From Curtobacterium sp. ER1/6 (GTDB taxonomy: Bacteria > Actinomycetota > Actinomycetes > Actinomycetales > Microbacteriaceae): a stretch of 64,000 nt of DNA. Shown here piece by piece: positions 24,271-31,274 of the stretch. Each line of letters begins with the position of its first letter. The stretch's first letter is position 1. The notes below the pieces were generated by a model. The model was not told where the DNA came from. It worked only from the letters and a program-made list of their open reading frames with translations, and did not search any database. The stretch lies in contig NZ_MJAK01000005.1 of NCBI RefSeq assembly GCF_001742745.1, positions 186,001-250,000 of the forward strand, written 5' to 3'. Position numbers and translations under genes: made by a program.

Positions 24271-25119
24271 TCAGTCGAGGCGGTAGGCCCCGGGGGAGCG
24301 CTGACCGACGTGGTCGAGCGACCGTCGTGCGCGGGCGATCGTCGCGGCGACGTCGAACTCGGCGACCGCCATGCCGCCCTTCGCCCAGGTCTTGGCGACG
24401 ATCTCGCCGCCGGGGTCGACGATCTTCGCCTGGCCCAGGAACCGGAGGTCGCCGAGCACCCCGGTCTGGTTCGAGGACACGAGGACGACCTGGTTCTCCG
24501 CCGCGCGGGCGCAGTCGTACAGGTCGAACAGGTGCGCCTGCCGGTCGGAGCGGATCCGGTCGGAGCGGTCGGTGACGCTGGCCGGCCAGGCGCTCAGGCA
24601 TGCCAGGACCTCGGCACCGTCGAGGGCCAGGGTGCGCGCCGCCTCCGGGAAGGTCTTGTCGAAGTCGATGAGCATGCCGACACGGCCGACGGGGGTGTCG
24701 AAGGCGCGGAACGCGTCGCCCGGCCGGTACGCCTCGGACTCGCCGAGGGGCAGGTGCACCTTCCGGTGCGTCCCGAGGACCCCGTCACCGGTGAGGCAGA
24801 CCGCGGTGTTGTACCGCACGGGCTCGCCCCCGACGACACCGCGTTCGGAGATGCCGAAGCAGATCGTCATGTCGCCGGCCATCTCCTGGACGGCACGGAC
24901 CTCGGGACCGTCGAGGTCGATGGCGCCGGGGATGCCGTCCTCGGTGGCGGCCGGGTGGTGGAGGTCGAGCAGGTAGCCGCCGATGGTCGCGTCGGGGAGG
25001 ACGAGCAGGTCGACGCCGCGCTCCCGGGCCTGCTCGACGATGCCGGGCAGCTTGGTGAGCGTGCGCTGCACGTCGCGGCCGAAGTGCGCGGCCACCGCTG
25101 CCATCCTCACGGTCGTCAC
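24271..25119 (-). CDS. Nitrilase-fold paralogue with lost catalytic residues
   Basis: The protein has 282 residues and aligns over its length with the intact nitrilase at 26734-27639. The catalytic Lys is kept (K120, THRKVHLPLGE). The Glu position is Asp (D43, LPDATIGGYL), and the nucleophile Cys is replaced by Asp (D152, MLIDFDKTFPEA against LQICYDKAFPEA). Without the Cys it cannot do standard nitrilase chemistry, so it is likely a structural or regulatory partner, or has other chemistry. The frame is intact and the fold motifs are conserved, so it is not a decaying gene. The GTG start at 25119 matches the N-terminus of the paralogue; it lies 48 bases after the flavoprotein gene and ends the first Nit1C unit. 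Confidence 0.85.
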   Translation of the reverse strand: MTTVRMAAVAAHFGRDVQRTLTKLPGIVEQARERGVDLLVLPDATIGGYLLDLHHPAATEDGIPGAIDLDGPEVRAVQEMAGDMTICFGISERGVVGGEPVRYNTAVCLTGDGVLGTHRKVHLPLGESEAYRPGDAFRAFDTPVGRVGMLIDFDKTFPEAARTLALDGAEVLACLSAWPASVTDRSDRIRSDRQAHLFDLYDCARAAENQVVLVSSNQTGVLGDLRFLGQAKIVDPGGEIVAKTWAKGGMAVAEFDVAATIARARRSLDHVGQRSPGAYRLD

Positions 25120-25167
25120 ACGGTCAGCGTAGGGCGAGGTGTCCGTTCCGGCGCCGGCGACCGCCGA

Positions 25168-26445
25168 TCAGCGCGTCGGCGCGGGCACCGCGGGGCGGAC
25201 CGTCGCGGTGACGACCCCGGCGACGTGCTCCGCGTCGCGTGCGACCGCGTGGAAGCGGCCCGACCCCCAGGTGTGCATCCACGGCAGGCCGATGAACTGG
25301 AATCCCGGGACCTCGGTGACGCCGCGGTCGTGCACCGGCATCGACTCGGCGTCGAGGACGCCCAGGTCCCCGAGCCACGACCAGTCGGCCCGGAACCCGA
25401 TCGCCCACACGACCGTGCCGATCGCGTCCAGCGGCAGGGCCGGCGGCGCACCGGGCGCGGTGTCGTCCGGCCGCCACACCGGCACGTACCGGGGCTCCTG
25501 CGGCACGTCGAGCCCGACACGGTCGATGTACCGGTCGATGTCGTCCTTGATCGACTCGGCCACGGAGTCTGCGTGGTCGAGGTCCGCGGCGAGGCCGTCG
25601 CCGAACGTCACGCCGCCGTCCGCGATGCCGGTCGCGCGTCCGTGCAGGTGCATCCCCTGGAGGGCGAAGGCGCGGAGGTCGACGTCGCGGCCACCACCGC
25701 GGCCGGTGACGTAGTGGTTCGTCGACTCCCGCTTGGCGAGCCCCCGCGTGGCGACCGGGACGTCGTACACGCCCATCTCCGCCAGCCAGGTCATGCAGTC
25801 GCGTCCGCGGTACGAACGAGCGACACGGGGAGCGCGACCGAGCGCCAGGTGGACCTCGCGGCCCTCGAGCAGCAGGTCCTCGGCGATCTGCGTGCCGGAC
25901 TGCCCCGTCCCCACCACGAGCACCGCCCCGTCGGGCAGCGACCGGGCGTTGCGGTACTCGTGCGAGTGCACCTGGTGCACCCGCGCGGGCAGCTCGTCCG
26001 CCCACGTCGGGACGACCGGCCGGTGGTAGCCGCCGGTGGCGGAGGTCACCGTGTCGGCCGTGACGGTCCCCGCGGAGGTCCGCACCGTGAACCCGCCGCC
26101 GGCCCGTCGCTCGACCCGCTCGACCGCGATGCCCTCGGTCACGGGGGCGTCGAAGGTGTCGGCGTACCGACGGACCCAGGCGTACGTCTCGTCGCGCGTC
26201 ATGAAGCCGTCGGGGTCGGAGCCGTCGTACGGGTACCCCGGCAGGCGGCAGTGCCAGTTCGGCGTCACCAGGGTGAACGCGTCCCAGCGGCCGTCACGCC
26301 ACTCGTGCGCCACGGTGTCGCGCTCGATCACGACGTGGTGGACGCCGGACGCCACGAGCTCGTGGCTCACCGAGAGGCCGGCCTGTCCGCCCCCGACGAC
26401 GACGGCCTCGAAGTGGTCGCCGTCGTGGAGCGTGACGGCGATCAC
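25168..26445 (-). CDS. FAD-dependent monooxygenase-like protein (MSMEG_0569 type)
   Basis: The protein has 425 residues. The N-terminal FAD-binding Rossmann motif is VVVGGGQAGLSVSHEL, and a second nucleotide motif (VLVVGTGQSGTQIAEDLLLE) suits NADPH, giving the layout of flavin-containing monooxygenases. A closing motif GFQFIGLPWMHTWGSG resembles the family end. The GTG start overlaps the stop of the MSMEG_0570-type gene (GTGA). It corresponds to the flavoprotein of the conserved Nit1C set. It probably oxidises a nitrogen-containing intermediate of the pathway, but the substrate is unknown. Confidence 0.87.
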   Translation of the reverse strand: MIAVTLHDGDHFEAVVVGGGQAGLSVSHELVASGVHHVVIERDTVAHEWRDGRWDAFTLVTPNWHCRLPGYPYDGSDPDGFMTRDETYAWVRRYADTFDAPVTEGIAVERVERRAGGGFTVRTSAGTVTADTVTSATGGYHRPVVPTWADELPARVHQVHSHEYRNARSLPDGAVLVVGTGQSGTQIAEDLLLEGREVHLALGRAPRVARSYRGRDCMTWLAEMGVYDVPVATRGLAKRESTNHYVTGRGGGRDVDLRAFALQGMHLHGRATGIADGGVTFGDGLAADLDHADSVAESIKDDIDRYIDRVGLDVPQEPRYVPVWRPDDTAPGAPPALPLDAIGTVVWAIGFRADWSWLGDLGVLDAESMPVHDRGVTEVPGFQFIGLPWMHTWGSGRFHAVARDAEHVAGVVTATVRPAVPAPTR

Positions 26446-26732
26446 GCGGGGGCTCCGTCGAGCGGCGGTTCCATCCGGAGCACCACGACCTCGCCGTCGT
26501 GCACGCCCCGCGCGGCGTCGGCGATCTCCTGCCGCGTGTGGGCGGCGGACGTGCAGGCGAACCCGAACCGCGCACGGACCCGCTCGCTCGCGATGTCGAG
26601 CGCCCGTCCCGCACGGTCGACGAACTCCGCCACGGGGTAGGTGCCGCCGACCTCGAGGTGGTCGTGGACGACGAGACTGGGGGAGTAGTAGGAGGCCTCC
26701 GAGCCGTCCGGCCACCGGACGGCGAACTGCAT
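26442..26732 (-). CDS. MSMEG_0570-family small protein of the Nit1C cluster
   Basis: The protein has 96 residues and is soluble, beginning MQFAVRWPDGSEASYYSPSL. The start lies 1 base after the stop of the intact nitrilase, and the end overlaps the flavoprotein start. Small proteins of this length and N-terminal pattern occupy the same place in mycobacterial and cyanobacterial Nit1C clusters and are annotated as nitrogen starvation response proteins. The function is unknown; it might be an accessory subunit of the nitrilase or flavoprotein. Confidence 0.8.
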   Translation of the reverse strand: MQFAVRWPDGSEASYYSPSLVVHDHLEVGGTYPVAEFVDRAGRALDIASERVRARFGFACTSAAHTRQEIADAARGVHDGEVVVLRMEPPLDGAPA

Positions 26733-26733
26733 C

Positions 26734-27639
26734 TCAGGCACGGGCGAGCTCCCGCCAGCCGGTGACCGAGGCCGAATCGGACTCCGCGACCGGGCCGTAG
26801 ACGTCGGGGCGGCGGTCGCGGAGGTGGAACATGCCGCCGCGCATCGCCCGGAAGGTCTCCTCGATGTCGATCTGCGCGACCGCCAGCCCGGCGTCGAGGA
26901 AGGTGTTCGCCAGCACGTTCCCGCCGGGGTCCACCACCTTCGCGTTCCCGACGTAGCGGAGGGAACCGAACGTGCCCGACTGGTTCGACGCCATCCAGAA
27001 CACCTGGTTGTCGAGGGCGCGCGAGACGTCGAAGGTGTTGTGCCGGTACGTCCACCGGTCGTCCTGCAGGTCCTCGGCAGTGGCGGTGCGTGCTGCGGGC
27101 CAGGCGGAGAGGCTGACGATGACCTCCGCGCCGTCCAGGGCGAGCATCCGAGCCGCCTCGGGGAAGGCCTTGTCGTAGCAGATCTGCAGACCGACCCGGG
27201 CGAGCGGGGTGTCGAACGCGGCGTAGGAGTCGCCGGCCGCGTACGACATGTGCTCCCCGAGGGGCTGGTGCACCTTCCGGTAGGAGCCGTACACCTGACC
27301 GCCGTCGAGGCAGGCGGCCGCGTTGTAGCGGGTCTCGCCGTCGTCGTCGAGCTCGCAGAAGCCGATGGCGACCAGGGTGTCGCCGGCGAGCTCCTGCACG
27401 CGCCGGATCTCCGGCCCGTCCAGCCGGATCGCCGGGGGCAACGAGCGCTTCGTCGTCGCGACGGTGTCCCCGTGGTTGCCGAGCGACGACAGGTACCCGC
27501 CGATGGCTGCCTCGGGGAACGCGACGAACTGCACGCCCTGCGTACGGGCGTCGTGCAGGGTCTGCTCGATGAGCGCGAAGTTCTGGTCGAGGTCCCGGGT
27601 GAAGTTCGCCGAGACCGACGCGACCGTGATGGGTGGCAT
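26734..27639 (-). CDS. Nit6803-family nitrilase, catalytic residues intact
   Basis: The protein has 301 residues and is a C-N hydrolase with the full triad: E43 (FPEAAIGGYL), K122 (SYRKVHQPLGEH) and C154 (LQICYDKAFPEA). Nit6803-type enzymes hydrolyse organic nitriles to carboxylates and ammonia. In the Nit1C setting of Pseudomonas this gene set has been tied to growth on cyanide as nitrogen source. It opens the first transcription unit, with a CAGGAG site before the ATG and a GAAAC-n6-GAAAC motif about 130 bp upstream. A degenerate paralogue is encoded three genes downstream. Confidence 0.9.
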   Translation of the reverse strand: MPPITVASVSANFTRDLDQNFALIEQTLHDARTQGVQFVAFPEAAIGGYLSSLGNHGDTVATTKRSLPPAIRLDGPEIRRVQELAGDTLVAIGFCELDDDGETRYNAAACLDGGQVYGSYRKVHQPLGEHMSYAAGDSYAAFDTPLARVGLQICYDKAFPEAARMLALDGAEVIVSLSAWPAARTATAEDLQDDRWTYRHNTFDVSRALDNQVFWMASNQSGTFGSLRYVGNAKVVDPGGNVLANTFLDAGLAVAQIDIEETFRAMRGGMFHLRDRRPDVYGPVAESDSASVTGWRELARA

Positions 27640-27767
27640 GGTGCTCCTGCAGGGTCGGTCGACGACACCGGGACCGCTCGAGGGTCGGCGGTCTCGTCTG
27701 GTCGGACCCGTCCGACGACTGCCGGGCGGTGCGTGGAGAAGCGCTGCGACCAGTCTGCGGAGCAGGT

Positions 27768-27783
27768 GTTTCGGGATGGTTTC
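27768..27783 (-). promoter_or_regulatory. GAAAC-n6-GAAAC motif upstream of the nitrilase unit
   Basis: On the minus strand the sequence reads GAAACCATCCCGAAAC. It is the counterpart of the element at 24144-24159 and lies about 130 bp before the nitrilase start. See that entry for the GlnR-like spacing. Confidence 0.55.
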
Positions 27784-28089
27784 GAGCGGAATGAGAGTCT
27801 GTTACCGGTCGCTGCGGACGGGAGGCGCGGGTGCGGTCCGCCGCGCCGCGCCCCGGCGAGGTGGTCACCACCGCGACGGTGCCGCATGTGCGTCGGCTCC
27901 ACCACTCGGGCCGGGCACGAGCTCGGCGACCCGTGCACGCGGCGTGCACGGCCGCTCTCGACGGCAGCTCCGCGATCGTGGGGAGGTCGTCGCCGCGTCG
28001 GGCGAGGACGGGGTGCTCCTCGGCATCGCGGTCGACCAGTGGGACTGCGTCGACCTGTCCGACGCGCTTCCGGTCCGGTCCCCGAGCCG

Positions 28090-28290
28090 CCGCGTCGACC
28101 ACCGCGCCAGGTCCGCCTCCCACGCCGCCGGGTCCCGGGGCTCCGTGACCTCGTCGAGGATCACGAGGCCGGCGGTCCGGTCGATGCGGAACCCGCGCAC
28201 GGCGTAGCGGAGCCGACACCACCCGGCGAGCAACACGTCGGACACGGCCGTCCTCGTCGAAGTCGAACACGTCGACGCCGCCGACCCGAC
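28090..28290 (-). pseudogene. Remnant of a WYL-domain transcriptional regulator
   Basis: The minus strand contains LLAGWCRLRYAVRGFRIDRT, which follows the pattern of the end of the WYL domain in YafY-type regulators (AWCxLRxxxRxFRLDR). The flanking FDFDEDGRVRR segment lies in a different frame, so at least one frameshift is present. No helix-turn-helix is seen. I read it as the tail of a deleted YafY-like regulator. Confidence 0.35.
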
Positions 28291-28291
28291 G

Positions 28292-29314
28292 TCAACCGGC
28301 GGCCGGCGTCCACCCCAGCTCCGGCCCCAGCCGCTCCGCGAGGTCCGACACGATCTGCGAGTAGTCGTCGGCCTCGAACGAGAACGGCAGCGCGAACGCC
28401 ACTTCCGTCGCCACCTGGTACCCGGCGTCGGCGCGCAGGCGGTCGGCGATCTCGGCCGAGGTCCCGACGAGGTCCGCGGCGAACAGCAGCCCGGCCGGCC
28501 CCTGCGGGACGCCGACCCGCCCGGACCGTGCCTCGACGTAGGCGCGGTACCGCGCCTCCTGGTCGGCGGTCGCCGTGTCCGTGGGGATCACCACGAGCCC
28601 CTGTGACACCCGTGCGGTCGTGGGGTCCGGGTGCGCGCCGAGGTAGGCCTCGACCTGCGCCCGCTGGTTCGTCGCGAAGTCGGTTCCGACCTCGCTCCGC
28701 GTGACGCTCGAGGTGAGGAGGTGGAAGCCGTTCTCCGCCGCCCAGACGGCGGAGCGCGTGCTGCCGGTGCCGTACCAGATGCGATCGGCGAGCCCGGGGC
28801 TCTGCGGTTGGACGGTCGTGGCGAACTCCTCGATCCCGCGGCGCTGGACGCCGTCCGTCACCCGGTCGCCGCGCACGAGGTCGCGGAAGCGCAGGAGCCG
28901 CTCGTTGCCGAGGTCCTCGTGCTCGGCGGTGTCCGGGTGGATCGCGTCGCGGTACAGGTCGTAGTGCATGGGGGTCCCGACCGAGAACCCCGGCTGCAGA
29001 CGTCCACCGAGCAGGACGTCGACGGTGCCGAGGTCCTCGGCGAGCCGGAACGGGTTCTCGGCGCCGATCGGGGTGACGGCGGTCCCGAGCGCGATCCGGG
29101 AGGTCCGCTGCGACGCGGCCGCCATGACCGCGACGGGGGAGGAGATGCCGTGCTGCAGGTGTCGGTGCCGCAGCCACGCGCTGTCGTACCCGAGCGACTC
29201 GGCCCGCTCGATCACGCGGAGGGTCTCCTCGTGGCCGGCGGCGGGGTCGGCCGGGTCGAAGGACCCGAGGGTCAGGAAGCCGAGGCGTTCGAGCGGTCGT
29301 CCGTCGGAGGGCAT
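28292..29314 (-). CDS. LLM-class (luciferase-like) flavin-dependent oxidoreductase
   Basis: The protein has 340 residues and the bacterial-luciferase-like TIM barrel. Typical segments are RAESLGYDSAWLRHRHLQHG near the N-terminus, IALGTAVTPIGAENPFRLAEDL in the middle and VGTSAEIADRL near the end. Such enzymes use reduced FMN or F420 for oxygenation or hydride transfer; the substrate cannot be told. The ATG at 29314 is the only good start although the ribosome-binding site is weak. It lies 40 bases downstream of a BLUF photoreceptor gene on the same strand, so the two may be co-transcribed. Confidence 0.85.
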   Translation of the reverse strand: MPSDGRPLERLGFLTLGSFDPADPAAGHEETLRVIERAESLGYDSAWLRHRHLQHGISSPVAVMAAASQRTSRIALGTAVTPIGAENPFRLAEDLGTVDVLLGGRLQPGFSVGTPMHYDLYRDAIHPDTAEHEDLGNERLLRFRDLVRGDRVTDGVQRRGIEEFATTVQPQSPGLADRIWYGTGSTRSAVWAAENGFHLLTSSVTRSEVGTDFATNQRAQVEAYLGAHPDPTTARVSQGLVVIPTDTATADQEARYRAYVEARSGRVGVPQGPAGLLFAADLVGTSAEIADRLRADAGYQVATEVAFALPFSFEADDYSQIVSDLAERLGPELGWTPAAG

Positions 29315-29354
29315 GCCCCGATCGTCCCAGACGGACGCCCCGGCGGCACGGGGA

Positions 29355-29855
29355 TCACCGGGGGCGGGCGGTCCCGACGCCGGACGCGGCGGTCGGCTGG
29401 TGCTCCCGGAACCAGCGCAGCAGCTCGCGCAGCTCGGGCAGGTTCGGCCCGAGGCGGTGGTCGTCCGGGATGAAGTCGATGTCGTCGAAGGTCGTGCGGT
29501 GGCCCGGGACCTCGGCGCGCTGCAGCGTGTCCTCGGCGGCGTAGCCCATCGTCCACTCGGGGAACTGCCGCGTCGGCACGTCCTCCTCGAGCAGCACGGT
29601 GACGTGCTCGTGGCGGGGGTCCTCCGCGATGAACGCCATCTTCTCGCGGACCGCGGTCGCCGGGCCCTCGAGCAGCTGCAGGAACCGGTGGTCCTTGAAC
29701 AGGAGCAGACCCGTGACCCCCGAGACGGCGTTCGCCCGGCGGGAGTGCGCGAGGAGCTCGTCGAGGTCGTCGAGCCCGAAGCCGACGACCGCGCGGCTCG
29801 CGTAGACGAGGGACAGCAGGGGCTGCTGCGGCTGTTCCGGGGTGACGGGGTGCAC
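29355..29855 (-). CDS. BLUF-domain blue-light photoreceptor
   Basis: The protein has 166 residues and is a single-domain BLUF protein, which binds FAD and changes hydrogen bonding on blue light. The key residues are present: Y18 (SLVYAS), N42 (RRANAVSGVTG), Q60 (RFLQLLEG) and W101 (FPEWTMGY). A C-terminal extension of about 60 residues (to GVGTARPR) has no recognisable output domain, so signalling would go through a protein partner. The GTG start at 29855 gives a 12-residue N-terminal tail before the domain. It precedes the luciferase-like gene by 40 bases in the same direction. Confidence 0.88.
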   Translation of the reverse strand: MHPVTPEQPQQPLLSLVYASRAVVGFGLDDLDELLAHSRRANAVSGVTGLLLFKDHRFLQLLEGPATAVREKMAFIAEDPRHEHVTVLLEEDVPTRQFPEWTMGYAAEDTLQRAEVPGHRTTFDDIDFIPDDHRLGPNLPELRELLRWFREHQPTAASGVGTARPR

Positions 29856-29987
29856 GCTCCCACTCAACCCGTGCTCGCCGGGAAGCCGCCCGGGATCGGG
29901 CCGGACCGGGGCCCGACCGCGGCTGGCGAGCAGCGACGTCCCCCGGCTTCCTGTGACCCTCGGCAGGTGCGGCTCTACGGTGGAGCG

Positions 29988-30290
29988 ATGCGTGAGGAAC
30001 TCGAGGCAGCCCTGCTGGTGCACAGCACGTCGCCGCTGCCCGAGGGCGTGGACCGTGCGAGCGTGTGCGACCCGGAACTGCCGAGTGCCGAGATCGTCGG
30101 CTGGGGCACGCTGGTCGCCGCCGGCGTCCCGCTGTCGGCAGCCGAGCAGCAGCGGCTCGCGGACACCGCGGCGAACGCCTTCGCACTGATCGCCCTGCTC
30201 CCCGTCGGGGTCCGCCCGTACTTCGCCCGGCTCGGCCTCATCGCGACGCTCGCGTCCGCGCTGGCCGTCGCCACCCCCGCCGCTCACTGA
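29988..30290 (+). CDS. Small hypothetical protein
   Basis: The protein has 100 residues. It begins MREELEAALLVHSTSPLPEG and ends with a hydrophobic stretch ([21 protein letters not shown]) that could be one membrane helix. A GGTGGAG site precedes the ATG, and a hairpin follows 28 bases after the stop. No family is recognised. It is transcribed divergently from the BLUF gene. Confidence 0.6.
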   Translation: MREELEAALLVHSTSPLPEGVDRASVCDPELPSAEIVGWGTLVAAGVPLSAAEQQRLADTAANAFALIALLPVGVRPYFARLGLIATLASALAVATPAAH

Positions 30291-30318
30291 CCCCTCCGGC
30301 GCAGCGGGACCCGGTGCC

Positions 30319-30360
30319 GGACGGGAGGCCCGTGGCGGCGCCGCCACGCGCCTCCCGTCC
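30319..30360. terminator. Bidirectional hairpin, GGACGGGAGGC family
   Basis: Arms 30319-30339 and 30340-30360 pair with one C-C mismatch and essentially no loop (GGACGGGAGGC outer stem, CGTGGCGGC inner stem). It lies between convergent genes. Confidence 0.75.
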
Positions 30361-30374
30361 GTCCCGTGCCGGCG

Positions 30375-31217
30375 TCAGCCCTGCTCGCCCGCCCCGCGGT
30401 CCGGTGCGTCCGGCGCGGTGCGCCGCCGACCCTGGAGCAGGTCGGCGGACCGGATGATCCGCAGCGACGTGACGAGCACGACCCCGCCGAGCACGTTGAA
30501 CAGCAGCGTGTAGCCGAACCACCCCAGCCACTGCCCGTACGTGATCGACGACCCCGCCTGGATCGCGCCGAACACGAGCAGCGAGTCGAGGATCGAGTGG
30601 AAGAGCTGCAGGCCGGCGAGCAGGAAGCCGCCGACCACGGCGGCGACGAGCTTCGCGGGGTCGGAGTCGGTGCCCTGCTGCATGCGGGTCATCAGCGTGA
30701 TCGTGCTGCCGCCGAGCACCGCGAGCACGACGGCCTGCAGCCCGAAGGGCGTGTCGACGTAGTGCCGTGCCGACTCCTCGAGCACCGTGTGCCACTGCGG
30801 GAACGCCTGCACGACGAGCCACATCACCACCCAGCCGCCGGCGAGGTTGCTGAGCAGGGTCCCGAGCCAGAGCCGCAGGAGCTGTCCGACGGTGCCCTCG
30901 CGGGCGATGAGCGCCACGATCGGCATGAGGAAGTTCTCGGTGAAGAGCTCGCTGTGCGCCAGGTGCAGGGCGATCAGCCCGACGCTGAAGGCCAGTCCCG
31001 CGAGCAGGTGGCTGTCGGTCTCGTGCAGCACGGCGAGGTAGCCCATCACCCCGAGCCCGATCTCGAGGCCCCCGGCGAACCCGGTGGCCAGGACCACGCG
31101 GGTCGTCCGCTGCAGTCGCTCGGCACCCTCGTCGACCACGGCGTCGAAGGACTCCTCGATCTCGTCCTCGACGGGTGCGTCGCCCTCGCCGACCTCGCGG
31201 CGTCGATCATCGGTCAC
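30375..31217 (-). CDS. Formate/nitrite transporter (FNT) family channel
   Basis: The protein has 280 residues. An acidic N-terminal tail of about 40 residues precedes six predicted membrane helices, with FNT-like segments such as HSELFTENFLMPIVALI and LFHSILDSLLVFGAIQAG. It is most like the YfdC branch of the family. These proteins are pentameric channels for small monovalent acids. The GTG start follows no strong site. No metabolic partner gene is adjacent, so the substrate is left open. Confidence 0.82.
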   Translation of the reverse strand: MTDDRRREVGEGDAPVEDEIEESFDAVVDEGAERLQRTTRVVLATGFAGGLEIGLGVMGYLAVLHETDSHLLAGLAFSVGLIALHLAHSELFTENFLMPIVALIAREGTVGQLLRLWLGTLLSNLAGGWVVMWLVVQAFPQWHTVLEESARHYVDTPFGLQAVVLAVLGGSTITLMTRMQQGTDSDPAKLVAAVVGGFLLAGLQLFHSILDSLLVFGAIQAGSSITYGQWLGWFGYTLLFNVLGGVVLVTSLRIIRSADLLQGRRRTAPDAPDRGAGEQG

Positions 31218-31274
31218 CGGTCCGACCGTAGCCCTGCGGGGTCCGTGGACGTCGGTGACCGGCGCGTCCCGACC

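Larger units (their letters stand above)
27640..28291. other. 652-base intergenic region with regulatory motif and decayed sequence
   Basis: From the nitrilase side this region holds the nitrilase leader, the GAAAC-n6-GAAAC motif, a damaged copy of the GGACGGGAGGCGCGG hairpin (about 27813-27842, right arm lost) and then degraded WYL-like coding sequence. I see no intact gene on either strand; the open frames present have no credible start with ribosome-binding site and change character along their length. Confidence 0.55.

Noticed and set aside
28968..30290. Long plus-strand frame running through the LLM and BLUF genes
   Set aside because: Only the last 100 codons (from 29988) have a plausible start and lie outside genes of the other strand.
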